From Odobenus rosmarus divergens (Eukaryota; Chordata; Mammalia; Carnivora; Odobenidae), in the NCBI RefSeq assembly GCF_000321225.1, contig NW_004450583.1, positions 226,495 through 290,494 of the forward strand: 64,000 nt of DNA, given 5' to 3'. Positions 1 through 11,429 of this stretch are shown piece after piece; position 1 is the first letter of the stretch, and each line of letters starts with the position of its first letter. The position numbers were made by a program, and so were the translations under genes. The notes under the pieces are model-generated. The model was not told the origin of the DNA and did not search any database. It worked only from the letters and a program-made list of their open reading frames with translations.

Positions 1-1200
1 CAGCATCTTCCTGCTAAATGAATTTGAAGTCTGTGATGTACAAAGCCCCAGCCCAGTTCCACTCCTAACTAGATTGATAACCCCCAACATTAACAACCTG
101 TCAGAAGAAGAGGTGTGTTCATCATCAGGTGTGGACACTGCTTACCAGAAAATAGTACTGTTTTACACATAATGTCCAGCATTCATTAGAAAACCATGAG
201 ACACAGAAACAAAAATCCCATTGTCAAGAGACAAAGTAGACAACAGAAATGGAGTCAGAGATGAGCCTGATGTTGGAACTATCAGATAAGGACTTCAAAC
301 TAACTAGTGAAAAAAAGTGGGCAAAATGCATGAACAAATGGGGAATTTCAGTAAATAGATGAAAATTATAAGAAAGAGTCAAAGGCAAGTGCTATTCAGA
401 GATGAATATTTCTTTTGATGGACTTATCAGTGTACTCAACACAGCTGAGGAAAGAAGAACAAGTTATCCAAACCAATACAGGTTTCACCAGCTACCCGAA
501 AGTACAGCATTTCTATGAAATCTTCCCTAAGCTGAAATGGCATAAAATAAAGAAGCAATAACCATAAATGTATATGGAAAAATTTTTTCGCGTTCCCAGA
601 CCCAAAAAATAACCTCTCTTAGGCTTTTCTGATACCTTAGAACACATCTTGCTAACAGATGCACAAAATAAATCAAGAAAAGCACAGATGCTCACAGACA
701 CAGTGCAAAGTCATGGTGGCTTGGTGCTGAGATGCTGAGTGTAGTTCTTGGGGAAGGATCTTGGCAGTGCCACTCTCTCTGCGTGGGGTGCATACTGCCT
801 CTATAGTAGCTCACAGCAAAACAAACACTGAACACTATTTTTGCTTTTTGTCTTTTTTGGTAAAAGCAAAAATCTTCTTCTGATTTCTTTCAGATAGCAA
901 AAACAGGTACTGATGTAGGTCTTTCATAAAAGCAAAGTGGTGTTATGCAAACCTTTTGAAAAGTAGGGGATGCCAGTAACCAAAGAGAAAAAAAGTGAAA
1001 AACAAATAGAACAACAATAAAATCAGCTGTGAGACAGTGTCAAAAATCCTACATATGTGTGGTTGGAGTTCCAGAATGGGAAGAGAAGGGAAATGGGCCT
1101 TTAGAAATATCTGCAGAGATAATGAGGAAGTACATTCCAAAAATAATAAAATCAAACTGCATATCCAAGAAATTTATCTACTCCCAAATCAGGGGAGGCC
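1..1200 (+). mobile_element. Ancient L1 fragment(s), 5' part
   Basis: The text at 1-480 and 1029-1190 resembles the 5' end and ORF1-upstream region of old mammalian L1 (for example GTGTGGTTGGAGTTCCAGAATGG-like wording). It is heavily decayed. The part in between is unassigned. Confidence 0.4.
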
Positions 1201-1970
1201 CCTCATCCTGATAAGCCTGATTCACATCAGTAAGGAACAATCTGTCTTGTCACAGCAATTAGGGATGGTCACCTAACCCCGGTCCCAAACAATTCATGAT
1301 GTTCCTTTGACCCCAGGAATTGTTTGGTTAGAGGTTCAGAAAGTGGGGATTGTAGCCTAAATTGATCCAAACAGAGTGAAGACCAATACTTTTGTTCATG
1401 GCTGAGGGTAGACATACTCTCTGGAAAGTAACAAAAAAGTAAATAGCCCTAAGATCTTCTGGCAGCCCTTTGTCTACCATGATGAAAGCCAACTTGAGGA
1501 CAAGCCAATACACGAAATAGGTCAGAACTAAGAGAGACTGAGTAAAACCTTAATCAAATAGTATCCAAGGCCCAAACTACAGTTGGATGTTTTAGCTATG
1601 CAAGTGAATAAATTCACTTATTGTTTAAGCAAATTAAATTTGAATTTTCTCAAATCTCATTTGCAAGTAACAAAACACATCTTAACTGATGTAGAACCCT
1701 AGCACTGTTATTAAGAGTTGTTTTAGAGAAGGCTCCAATTCAGCTCTCAGATGTTTTCTTGTTTTGAACCAAATTTCTAATTCCCAAAGGAGGTGTACTT
1801 GTTTTCCAAAAGAAAAACAATCGTGTCAGGAGACTATTACCTTTTACCAAGCAACTTTTGCCTTTGATCTATTTGGATCAATTTGTTGTAATAAGGAAGC
1901 CTATTTTAGTTATTCACTTATTCATTCATTCATTCAATAAATATTTATTGAGCACTTACAATATTCCATT

Positions 1971-2213
1971 GGGGCACCTGGGTGGCTCAGTCGTTGGGTG
2001 TCTGCCTTTGGCTCGGGTCGTGATCCTGGGGTCCTGGGATAGAGCCCCGCATCAGGCTCTCTGCTCAGCGGGAAGCCTGCTTCTCCCTTTCCCTCTGCCG
2101 CTCCCCCTGCTCGTGCTCTCTCTCTCTGTCAAATAAAATCCTTAATAAAATAAAATAAAATAAAATAAAATAAAATAAAATAAAATAAAATAAAATAATA
2201 AACCTCTCAAAAA
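1971..2213 (+). mobile_element. Can-SINE, + strand, in an L2-like remnant
   Basis: Typical Carnivora tRNA-derived SINE: GGGGCACCTGGGTGGCTCAG head with A/B-box-like text, CT-rich body, A-rich tail. The tail has expanded to an (AAAAT)n array at about 2143-2197. Target duplication AATATTCCA at 1960-1968 and 2214-2222. It interrupts an old sequence reading ATTCAATAAATATTTATTGAG. Confidence 0.93.
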
Positions 2214-3048
2214 AATATTCCAGGCATTATATCTAGCATTGGAAATACATTGGTGAATAAGACACATTTATTTATTTTGGTTGTGAACAATTTATGAATA
2301 GCATGACAGCTGTATCAGACTCCATTTACTCCTTTCTCATTTTCTGGTATCTTTCATTAGCAATGTATCATTCTTTGAATATAAATAACTTGAGTCCTAA
2401 GTATTACATATTTTCAGGTGCTACAGCAGGGGAATTGCCGGTGCTTGCAGGGGAATGTCCACCAGCTATTCTGTCAAGCATAAGCCATGTTTACAAATTT
2501 AAAAAAATATATTTTTATTGAAAACAATTAAGTTACATTTCAGAAGAATGCTTTGGTTATAAACAAACAGCATCTGACTTAGCTGTCTGAAAGATTGTAG
2601 AGCTTGGCTAGTCCCTGCATTCTTCCACCCAAATGAGCTTGTCAAGAGCTCAAACCAGGCGAGAATGCCAGAAATCTCAACTTCATTTGGTGAAGCAACA
2701 TTCAGTTTAGGACCTGGAATTCATTCAGTCACGGAATCACAGGATTTGGTAGGCAGAAAAACTCTGATCTAGAAGGAGCACTGGTAGAATCAGTGAGCCC
2801 AGGGTCTAGTCCATCATTAACAGTATAGAAGGGTGCCCTAAGTGAGTTGTTTTAACTTTTATGCTTCATCCATCAAATGACCATAATAATATTTGTCCCC
2901 ATCAACTACACAAAAACATGAGAATTGATTGAGATAGTTGTTTTGAAAATTCCTGGAAAAGCATGAAGTACTACATTAATAGGAGTAATCATCATTGGAT
3001 GCTGTATAGTATAGAATGTGAGGTTTTGTTTTGTTGTTGTTGTTTTTT

Positions 3049-3241
3049 AAAGATTTTATTTATTTATTTTAGAGAGAGAGAGAGAGACAGTGAGGGAGGG
3101 AACACAAGCAGGGGGAGTAGGAGAGGGAGAAGTAGGCTTCCCGCTGGGCAGGGAGCCTGATGCGGGCCTCAATCCTGCGACCCTGGGATCATGACCTGAG
3201 CCAAAGGCAGACGCTTAACAACTGAGCCACCCAGGTGCCCC
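3049..3241 (-). mobile_element. Can-SINE, - strand
   Basis: Complete; the flanking TGTTTTGTTGTTTTT appears on both sides. Confidence 0.93.
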
Positions 3242-3335
3242 TGTTTTGTTGTTTTTAATCATAGAGCCGAAGTTGGTGAGTTTTAGATCTGCTTCAATGA
3301 CTTTCACAAAAATTATGAAACAGAGTGATTAGTTC

Positions 3336-3529
3336 TTTTTTTTTTTTAAGATTTTATTTATTTGACAGAGAGAGACACAGCAAGAGAGGGGACAAAAGCA
3401 GAGGGAGTGAGAGATGGAGAAGCAGGCTTCCAGCCGAGCGGGGAGCCCAATGTGGGGCTTGATCCCAGGACCCTGGGGCCATAACCTGAGCCAAAGGCAG
3501 ACGCCTAATGACTGAGCCACCCAGGCACC
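3336..3529 (-). mobile_element. Can-SINE, - strand, first of a chain
   Basis: Flanked by GAGTGATTAGTTC (left, about 3323) and GAGTGATTATTTC (right, 3533). Confidence 0.92.
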
Positions 3530-3545
3530 AAGGAGTGATTATTTC

Positions 3546-3742
3546 TTTTTTTTTTTTTAATTTTATTTATTTATTTGAGAGAGAGAATGAGATAGAGAGA
3601 GAGCATGAGAGGGAAGAGGGTCAGAGGGAGAAGCAGACCCCCCGCTGACCAGGGAGCCCGATGTGGGACTCAATCCCGGGACTCCAGGATCATGACCTGA
3701 GCCGAAGGCAGTCGCTTAACCAACTGAGCCACCCAGGCGCCC
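3546..3742 (-). mobile_element. Can-SINE, - strand, second of a chain
   Basis: Perfect 16-bp target duplication AAGGAGTGATTATTTC at 3530-3545 and 3743-3758. This is also the right-hand duplication of the preceding SINE. It belongs to the subfamily with GGACTCCAGGATCATGACC and AGTCGCTTAACC. Confidence 0.94.
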
Positions 3743-3999
3743 AAGGAGTGATTATTTCTAATCTTAATGTGTACAAGGGGTAAAGAGAAGGATGCTTATT
3801 TATAGCATTTGTAATTAGTCTATGGTTAATGTTAGTTCTTAAGTCAATCCTAAAGTTAAAGAACACTGTTTGATATCCTATACCAATTTAAGGAATACTT
3901 TTAATAGAGCTACTGTGTTAGGTTGGTTGCACTAATAGTCTTAATTCTTCCCTACTTCCTGTATTCACGCTTATGTCTTTAAAAAATTTACCTTGCCCA

Positions 4000-4590
4000 A
4001 AATGAGGTCTGGCTTTTCCCCTTGGTTTTTGGGAGGTAATCTCACGCCTGATAGGAGTATCTTTGTTTGCCTGGGGGTCTTGGAGCCCACTGAATAATCT
4101 AACAATGTGAGTTAGGGTGGGGATTGGCCATACCCAATAGCCTTAGAATAGGGATTCTCCACACCAGAAAGCCCAACAATGTGATTTACAGTTGGAGCTT
4201 TGGATGATGGAGCCCCAGTAGAAACTCTGGACTCCAAAGCTCAAGTGAGTTTCCCTGGTCAGCAACATCCTGTATGTACTGTCACTCACTGATGCTAGAA
4301 AAGTAATGCATCCCAAGTGTGTGGGTAGAGAACAATGGGAGCTCCACTTTTGGTACTTCTCCAGATTCCACCTTATGTGCTTCTCCCCTTGGCGGATTTT
4401 AATCTGTATCCTTTCCCTCTAATAAGCCATAATCATGAGTGTAATAGCTTTCAGTAAGTTCTGTGAGTCCTATCAGAACTGAGAATGGTTTTGGGAAGCC
4501 TTGAAATTTGTAGTTGGTATCAAAGTGAGAGTCATCTCTTGTGGGGACTTGCATATTTCCATGTGTGCTTTTACCATCTGCCATCATCAT
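4000..4590 (+). mobile_element. Old ERV-L-type LTR remnant
   Basis: The wording resembles ancient mammalian ERV-L LTRs: CAGTAGAAACTCTGGAC, GGTACTTCTCCAGATT, TAATAAGCCATAATCATGAG, then TTGTAGTTGGTATCAAAGTG near the 3' edge. It has no coding capacity. The subfamily is not determined. Confidence 0.5.
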
Positions 4591-4594
4591 CAAA

Positions 4595-4840
4595 AGAATG
4601 TACCCATGCTAGCTTGCTAGCAAATGAGAGACACATGGAGCACCCCCATTGTCCTAGCCAAGACCATTTTGGATTATCTAACAGCGTACCACCCCTAGGC
4701 ATATACATGAGCTTAACTAAGATCAGCAGAATCACCTAGCCAACCACTCCAGGTGTGTGGGTAATAAACACTTGTAAGCTTCTGTGATTTTGTGCTTGTT
4801 TGTTATGAAGCATTATTGTTTTAATAGATAACTGATAACA
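4595..4840 (+). mobile_element. Probable MaLR-type LTR 3' part
   Basis: GGTAATAAACACTTGTAAGC is followed by TGTTATGAAGCATTATTGT, the usual poly(A) region and end of MLT/MaLR LTRs. Strongly decayed. Confidence 0.4.
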
Positions 4841-5198
4841 GCTATCTCCCAAGCTTCCATTGTAATGTAGGAATAAAGAGAGTATGGAAAATGTAAATCA
4901 GGGGGAAATCTCTAAATTCTTTTCATCCAACATCGAAAACATAATGATCATATAACTGGATAATACTTTTGTTATAAAATATTAGAGATTTAGGGATATC
5001 TCCAACTGAGGCTTAAAGAAGTAAAATAATCACCAGATTAAAGTAACAGAAAAAATTACATTTGCTTTGGGAATATAATGACACACAATATACACATTTT
5101 CTGATACTCAGAACCTCTTTAGATATTGGGGTAAAGGTGAAACTATACAAGACACTAGAGAAGTAAAAGTTATTTAACTATAGTCATAACTCATTATT
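4841..5198. other. Intergenic, nothing recognised
   Basis: AT-rich unique-looking sequence with no ORF of interest. Confidence 0.5.
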
Positions 5199-5212
5199 GA
5201 AAGCCTTTGCCG

Positions 5213-5422
5213 GGGGTGCCTGGGTGGCTCAGATGGTTAAGCGTCTGCCTTCAGCTCAGGTCATGATCTCAGTGTCCTGGGATCGAGCCCCACATCAGGC
5301 TCCCTGCTTGGCGGGGAGCCTGCTTCTCCCTCTCCCTCTACTGTTCCCCCTGCTTGTGCTCTCTCGCTCTCTCTGTCAAATAAATAAATAAAATCTTAAA
5401 AAAAAAAAAAGAAAGAAAGAAA
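5213..5422 (+). mobile_element. Can-SINE, + strand
   Basis: The tail is A-run plus (GAAA)n. Target duplication GAAAGCCTTTGCC (5199-5211) and GAAAGCCTTTCCC (5423-5435). Confidence 0.93.
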
Positions 5423-5560
5423 GAAAGCCTTTCCCAGATCTTTCAACTGATAATGAAACCGGTAATTTTTTATTAACTTCTGCCAATTTTATGATGGAAC
5501 CGCTAGTGACTACTAGACTGCTAGTGAAATGGTTCACAGTCATTTAAAAAAGGGGGTTGA

Positions 5561-5812
5561 GGGCGCCTGGGTGGCTCAGATGGTTAAGGGTCTGCCTTCG
5601 GCTCAGGTCATGATCCCAGGGTCCTGGGATCGAGTCCCGCATCGGGCTCCCTGCTNNNNNNNNNNNNNNNNNNNNNNNNNNNNNNNNNNNNNNNNNNNNN
5701 NNNNNTCCCAGGGTCCTGGGATCGAGTCCCGCATCGGGCTCCCTGCTCCTTGGGAGCCTGCTTCTCCCTCTGCCTCTCTCTCTCTGTCTCTCATGAATAA
5801 AAAAAAAAAAGT
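5561..5812 (+). mobile_element. Can-SINE, + strand, containing the N gap
   Basis: The head is at 5561 and the poly(A) tail at about 5798. The internal 42-bp repeat across the gap inflates its apparent length. Confidence 0.9.
5656..5705. other. Assembly gap (50 N) inside a Can-SINE
   Basis: Fifty Ns. The 42 bases before the gap (5614-5655) are repeated exactly after it (5706-5747). The simplest reading is one SINE whose two contig ends overlap and were not merged. Confidence 0.97.
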
Positions 5813-6376
5813 TTAAAAAAAAGGGGGGGTTGGGGAGCAAAAGCAAAGAGAGTAAGAGTTCAATTAACAGGAAATTGAAACCCAGTCAGTCTAGTGACTG
5901 CATTATGCTAACAAAATCATGTATTCAAATTAATTTTTAACTTGGTATACCATAATTGTTCTGTTTTATCTTGTCTTCCAGCTGAGTATGGTCTTGGTTC
6001 CATTCATTGCTATGTGTTAAGCATCATTCCATATTTGGGAAGGTAGAGGAGAAGGAAACCTATTGTACTTTGCTCCCGAAGAGTAGAGTAAGGACCTCCC
6101 AGTGTTTATGGCACCACTGGCTACGCAGATAGGGCTCTTTGAAAGTGGCTCATTATTTAAGGGACCCTCACGTAAACCCCTTCCCACCCATTTGCTTATA
6201 TCTTTTTCTTGTCCCACATGTAATGAGACACTACCCAACCATAAACCTGCCAGCAGAATGAAGTTGTAATTTCTCTCCAAGTTTGCTCAGGTATACCCTA
6301 CATCCTATGTCCATTCCCGTAAGTGGCCAAAGACTGAGTAAATGAGCTGTTGTCTCACATGCTTGCATGTTAACTC

Positions 6377-6377
6377 A

Positions 6378-6411
<34 letters not shown>
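6377..6411. repeat. (TC)n(AC)n microsatellite
   Basis: About nine TC units pass directly into about nine AC units. Confidence 0.95.
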
Positions 6412-6534
6412 TTATACGCACATATACATGCATAATTAATTTCTGATGTTAGAGGCAGTATGTTATTCACCATTGTAACCTCAATTCTAGCATGATGCCT
6501 GGCATATGACTGATGTTCAATAAATATCTGTTCA

Positions 6535-6714
6535 GGGTCGTCCGGGTGGCTCAGGCAATTAAGCATCTGCCTTCAGCTCAGGTCATGACCCCAGGGTCCT
6601 GGAATGGAGCCCTGTATTGGGCTCCTGCTTCTCCCTCTGCCTGCCTCTCCCCCTGCCTGTGCTCATGCTGTCTCTCTCTTTCTCTCTCACAAATAAAATC
6701 TTTAAAAATAAATA
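6535..6714 (+). mobile_element. Can-SINE, + strand
   Basis: Perfect 16-bp target duplication AATAAATATCTGTTCA at 6519-6534 and 6715-6730. Confidence 0.93.
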
Positions 6715-6773
6715 AATAAATATCTGTTCAATGAATTAATAAACACATATCTTTAAATACATTGTTACTTTTG

Positions 6774-6965
6774 GGGTGCCTGGGTGGCCAGCTGGTTAAG
6801 CATCTGACTCGGTTTTAACTGAGATCATGATCTTGGGGGTATGGGATCGAGCCCTGCGTGGGGTTCCACACTCAGCCCCGAGTCTGCTTGAGCTTTTCTC
6901 TCTCCCTCTCCTTTTAACCGCCCCCCCCCCCCCCGGCACATGTGTGAGCGTTCACGCTCTCTTTG
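6774..6965 (+). mobile_element. Older Can-SINE, + strand
   Basis: Diverged head (GGGGTGCCTGGGTGGCC), CT-rich body broken by a 14-base C run at 6921-6934, no clear A tail. Confidence 0.8.
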
Positions 6966-7490
6966 CTGTATCTGGTGCCTATTAACAGTCCCAGGTACAT
7001 TTAGTATTCATTAAATACACGTTGAATGAAGGTGCTTCAAAACTGTCTTCTCCTATAAAGTAAGAAAAGAGCAGAACCAAAGTAGTTTTGCTAGACTGCT
7101 TTCAGTCCTAAGGAATCCTGCCACGGTTGATCAAGGGATGCATTCTAACATAAGCTCACACACATTTAGATACAGTCGGGTCTTTTTAAATTGGCAGAAT
7201 TTCATGAAATGTTAGAACTAGTTCTAAAGTGGGCATACAGAGACAGAAAGGGTGAGAGTTATCTGAGTTCCTGCCCCAACACTCTTTTCCTCCCCCACAA
7301 AATATGCCTTCTGTGTACTAGGATGGGTTTAATGACTACCTTTTTGTTATTCAAAAGTGAATCTACTGCTTCTTCAAAGACAAGGTCGGTAGTTTTTCTG
7401 GTAATGGATTTAGAAGATCTTAGATCATGCTTTTTGACACTCACGGTTAACTTTGCTGTTGGAGTGGATAGCAGCATGCCTCTGGATTAA

Positions 7491-7538
7491 ACTACAATTC
7501 CCAGAGTCCATCTCTAGGTGAATTCTGGGAAGTGTGGC
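7491..7538. promoter_or_regulatory. ZNF143-type inverted motif pair, copy 1
   Basis: ACTACAATTCCCAGAGTCC is followed about 11 bases later by the inverted core AATTCTGGGAAGTGTGG. The first half matches the ZNF143 SBS consensus closely, differing at the last bases (AGTCC instead of AATGC). Confidence 0.7.
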
Positions 7539-7598
7539 AAAAGCGTGCTTGCAACCATGGTTAACTTTGGAGGACTTAACAGCCAGCGTGAAAAGAGA

Positions 7599-7645
7599 AC
7601 TACATTTCCCAGAGTGCATCTCTAGGGGATTCTGGGAAGTGTGGC
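7599..7645. promoter_or_regulatory. ZNF143-type inverted motif pair, copy 2
   Basis: ACTACATTTCCCAGAGTGC is followed by the inverted core GATTCTGGGAAGTGTGGC. It lies 108 bp downstream of copy 1 and keeps the same internal spacing. A flanking GTTAACTTTG is also duplicated, at about 7446 and 7560, so the whole block looks like a tandem duplication. Confidence 0.7.
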
Positions 7646-8504
7646 GGAGGCCGCAATGGTCCCTCTGGGGAAGGGAAGCCCTACTTCCCAGGAACGTTAG
7701 GAGTTCCCTGCTTTCTGCTGATTCCTGAGGCCTAGGAAGACACCCTCCCCCAACAGAATTCAGAGTGAGTACTGAGGAACAGAAAACTGTTGAGGTTCTA
7801 AGCCCAGAAGGGATTTTATGGGAAGGCGTAATCAAAACTTGAAAAAAGCTCTCGGTCACAGTATTTTGTGATTTTAGCTTAGTCTTTTCTTTCTTGCAGA
7901 AACCAGGGAATGGCCACAGTTTTGCATCATAACTTAAGGAACTGTCCTTTTAACTAAAGCTAATATTTTTCTGGAACTTTCTTGGAGAGTTATTTAAAAA
8001 TAGAATTTGCTTACTTTTTTTGCATTGTGTCTGCATTATTTTTGAATTAAGGGAGGAAACATTTTTTAGAAAGCAAACCATAAAGCTACTTAGTGAGACC
8101 TTGAAATCTGTATCGCATGGCTCCTCAGTTTTGCGTATTTCCTCATTCCATTGAGGTCCACAGTAACGAATAGAGGGAATTGAAAAGGGCTCTCTCAAAC
8201 ACTACCAAACTTCTTGGTAGAAATAACCACAGAGATTCGAGATGGGCCTTTTCTTCATGCTGTAGTATTTTACAAAGTAATCTTTCTTCTGTTAAAATGA
8301 ACAGGATGAGAAATGTGGGAATTACTTATTACAGGCGCTTGAGAGAAATTGTTAATCTTAACAGCCTTGCCTCTTCATTGAATAGTTTTCGGTAAAAATA
8401 ATACTATCTTTCATCTCTATCAGTCCTTGTACTTTTAAAATACATAATCATAAATGAATGTTGAAAAATGCTTTCCCATGTATTTCTCATCAACACATGA
8501 GTTC

Positions 8505-8720
8505 TGGAGCCAGATAGCCCTGGGTTTGAAACTGCTGCTATCTAAATTGTGATTTCAGATTAGTTAAAGCTTTATCTTCCTCACTTGTAAAATGGGATAA
8601 ATTCATTCATTCATTCATTCATTCATCTATCTATATTGTGTTTTACATTGTGATAGAGACAATGCTAGGTGCTATAGATAGGGGAAGATACAATCCCAAC
8701 CCTTGAGGATTGTACAGTCT
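8505..8720. repeat. MIR-like fragment, (ATTC)n and L2-like fragment
   Basis: GGAGCCAGATAGCCCTGGG, then CTTGTAAAATGGGATAA, is MIR-like. (ATTC)n lies at about 8601-8625, followed by CAATGCTAGGTGCTATAGA of L2/MIR type. Confidence 0.55.
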
Positions 8721-9689
8721 AACAGATCTGAGAATTGGGTGTGTGAAAACCTGACGTGGTTGTAATACACTTTAGATCCATTTTCTCTCCTTCCTTCCCC
8801 TGTGAGAAGTGAGACAGAAACCAAGCTCCTACGAGTTAGGTGACAGCTATAGATCACAAATTCAGTCAGTGGGAGAGCCCAGAATAAAAGTCTGGAGTCT
8901 CTTCAGTGCTTACTTGCCTGTTCCTTCCTCGGTTTGGAGATACGCAGAGACACTGTAAACAAATCAGAAGGCAGCCCTGGGCTTGTCATCTAACGTAAAA
9001 TAACGGTGCTAGTATTTTCTCCAAAACTTATTTCGTGAATAGTGAACTTTTATCCCCAGAATGCCGCCAGGAATAAAATACCATAATACTTGTCAATCCA
9101 AACAAAAACAATTCTGTTTGTAATGTGGATTTGAGTATCATGGCAGGTTTACCAGTTGTTTTGCAGCATGTTTACTAAAGGTAAGCCCTTGAGCCAATAC
9201 ACTTTGAATAAAACATCACACTGAAGACCCCTAAAAGAGTAAAAAAATCACAAACTATTTAGAAATAAGTAACAAATTTTCCCTGCATTAGATTTCTAAA
9301 TAGTAATGGAGTTATAAGAAATTATATTTTCATTCTAAAAGTAATTTCACATATCCTCATTGTTAAAAGACCTTTTTTTTTTTTGTACTGAGGTACACAA
9401 AGAAAACAACACATATAGAGGTTGGTTCCTATAATGTGTTTCTATGATATTATGGAAAATGCTGGAAATGTACTATAATATTCTAAAATCTAGAATGGTC
9501 AAAACCACAGTAAATAAATGAGCACAGGACATCAAACAGTTTGCAAAAGGGGAACTAGAACTATTAAATCTCAAAACACTTTCAATCTTGGTAGTTACCA
9601 AAAAAATATAAAATGAAAGTTCTTTTTTTTTTAAACCAGACACTACTGAATCTTGTAAGTGTGGCAATCTGTAGAAAGAGCCATATGAT

Positions 9690-10020
9690 TTTAAACTAAA
9701 TTTGATCCCAGTAATTCTACTTTGGGAAACTTAAAAAGTAACCTGAAAATATCAGCACACAGGTATTTAGTGGTATCTTATTTCTGGTAATTTAAAATCA
9801 GAGCAACCTAAATGTCTAAAATCGGGAATGTTTAGCAAAATAAGGATGAGTCTACCTGAATGTAGTATTTTGCAGCTAAAAAAAATTATATAGCTTATAC
9901 AAAAACATGGAAAACTGCTTGTGATGTGTTTCATGAAAGCAAGTTGACAAAAATGTGTCCTCTGATTACAAATATGTAGAAGTTGTATGTGTAAAAAGAT
10001 TAGAAAATACATAAGTTATA
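9690..10020 (+). mobile_element. Ancient L1 ORF2/3' fragment
   Basis: CCCAGTAATTCTACTTTGGG and GAGCAACCTAAATGTCTAAA match the ORF2-end wording of old L1s, in the + direction. Confidence 0.5.
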
Positions 10021-10697
10021 TTTACGTGGCCATATTATGGACACCCTCACAATTCTCTTTTCTAGATGTCCTATAATGTAATTATGTTAATTTTATAATT
10101 TTAACGATCTATTTAAAAGAGAAAAATATAGTTAAAGCTGATTTTTAAGGAAATCGTTTTCTTTGACTTTTCAATAATCTCTATACTGTTTTTATATAAG
10201 ATGTGTATAAAAAATATTCAAGGGACCATTTAGAAAAGGAGTTAGACTTAATTTTTATCTACTAGGTTTATGACTGTACCAATGAAGGTGCAGTTCTCAG
10301 TTGAAATAAGTCTGGTTTTCCTCTTGATTGTTAATATTTTTTCAAAGTTACATTAAGAACTTGACTTTGTTTTTTATAAGCTCTGTGACCATCCCATGAG
10401 TCAGCAGACCATGATAATCCACAACTGGCTAAGGTTAATTTCGTAACAGAAACTAGGCAAAGCATCAGGCAGCCAAATACAGTGGGCCACACAGATTAGT
10501 TGGTAGTTATAGCTCAACCAAACAGCTCTTGGCTCTCAGGATTCAAGGAACTCACCAAAAGAATTCCTTTTGGCTCCCTGGGAATGTGCTGAGGTACTCC
10601 TGTTGATGATATGGTATGTGTACTTATAGTCACTTTAAAAATACAAATAGATACATATCTAATTTATGTTTACTGATATGTATATGTCCTTTTCTTT

Positions 10698-10896
10698 TTC
10701 TTTTCTTTTTTTAGAGAGGGAGAAAGGCGGGGACAGGCAGGGACAGAGGGATAGGGAGAGGGAGAGAGAGAATCTTAAGCAGACTCCATGCCCAGTACAG
10801 AGACCAACGCAGGACTCGATCTCACAACCCTGAGATCATGACCTGAGCTGAAATCAAGAGTTGGATGCTTAACCCACTAAGCCACCCAGGCTCCCC
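10698..10896 (-). mobile_element. Older Can-SINE, - strand
   Basis: Target duplication TATGTCCTTTTCTT at about 10683 and TATGTCCTTTCCTT at 10897. Confidence 0.88.
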
Positions 10897-11043
10897 TATG
10901 TCCTTTCCTTTATAAATTAATTAGATCATGGTAAACCAACCAAATATTGCTTTTCTTACTTAAACATATATTGTGAATATCTTTCCCTGTTACTATATAT
11001 GAATGTTTCCACTGCTATCTTGTATTTATTTATTATTTATTTT

Positions 11044-11225
11044 AAGATTTTGTTTATTTATTTGCGAGAGAAAGAATGAGAGACAGCATGAGAAGTAGGA
11101 GGGTCAGAGGGAGAAGCAGACTCCCCGCCAAGCAGGGAGCCCGATGCGGGACTCGATCCCGGGACTCCAGGATCATGACCTGAGCCGAAGGCAGTCGCCC
11201 AACCAACTGAGCCACCCAGGCGCCC
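11044..11225 (-). mobile_element. Can-SINE, - strand
   Basis: GGGACTCCAGGATCATGACC / AGTCGCCCAACC subfamily, close to consensus. Confidence 0.93.
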
Positions 11226-11242
11226 ATGTATTTATTTATTTT

Positions 11243-11423
11243 AAAGATTTTATTTATTTGAGAGAGAGTAGGGAAGAGGGGCCGAGAGAGAGGGTAAGAG
11301 AGAATCCCAAGCAGACTCCTTGATGAGCGCAGAGTCCGATGTGGGGCTCGATCCTAGGACCCTGAGACCATGACCTGAGCCAAAACCAAGAGTCAGATGC
11401 TTAACTGAGCCACCCAGGCACTC
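11243..11423 (-). mobile_element. Older Can-SINE, - strand
   Basis: Abuts the previous element across ATGTATTTATTTATTTT. The body is diverged (GAATCCCAAGCAGACTCC). Confidence 0.88.
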
Positions 11424-11429
11424 TTCTAT

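Larger units (their letters stand above)
7445..7764 (+). promoter_or_regulatory. NUDT13: Probable NUDT13 promoter and noncoding exon 1
   Basis: This segment lies upstream of the first coding exon and is more GC-rich than its surroundings. It holds two copies of a 47-48 bp module (7491-7538 and 7599-7645). Each module starts with an ACTACAWTTCCCAGAG core and ends with an inverted TTCTGGGAAGTGTGG core. ACTACAATTCCCAGAATGC is the known ZNF143/Staf (and THAP11-associated) promoter element. A further CTACTTCCCAGGAACG lies at 7681-7696. A good splice donor (CAGA/GTGAGT) occurs at 7764/7765, so a noncoding exon of roughly 7650-7764 is likely, splicing to the acceptor at 13506. The transcription start site was not determined. 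Confidence 0.7.

Noticed and set aside
1971..2110. tRNA-like A/B-box sequences at SINE heads
   Set aside because: They are part of tRNA-derived SINEs. No free-standing tRNA with a cloverleaf and mature ends was found.
3049..3742. Three regularly spaced similar blocks, CRISPR-like at first glance
   Set aside because: They are three independent Can-SINEs of about 190 bp with their own target duplications in a mammalian genome.
3960..4840. Possible intact endogenous retrovirus
   Set aside because: Only LTR-like text is present, with no internal coding region or paired LTR.
5197..5391. ORFs reading GAWVAQMVKRLPSAQ and similar throughout the window
   Set aside because: They are translations of Can-SINE heads and CT-rich bodies; the same peptide recurs wherever a SINE is present.
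7425..7859. 144-codon minus-strand ORF over the NUDT13 promoter
   Set aside because: It spans the duplicated ZNF143-type motifs and the inferred exon 1, has no recognisable domain, and its repeats follow the DNA duplication.
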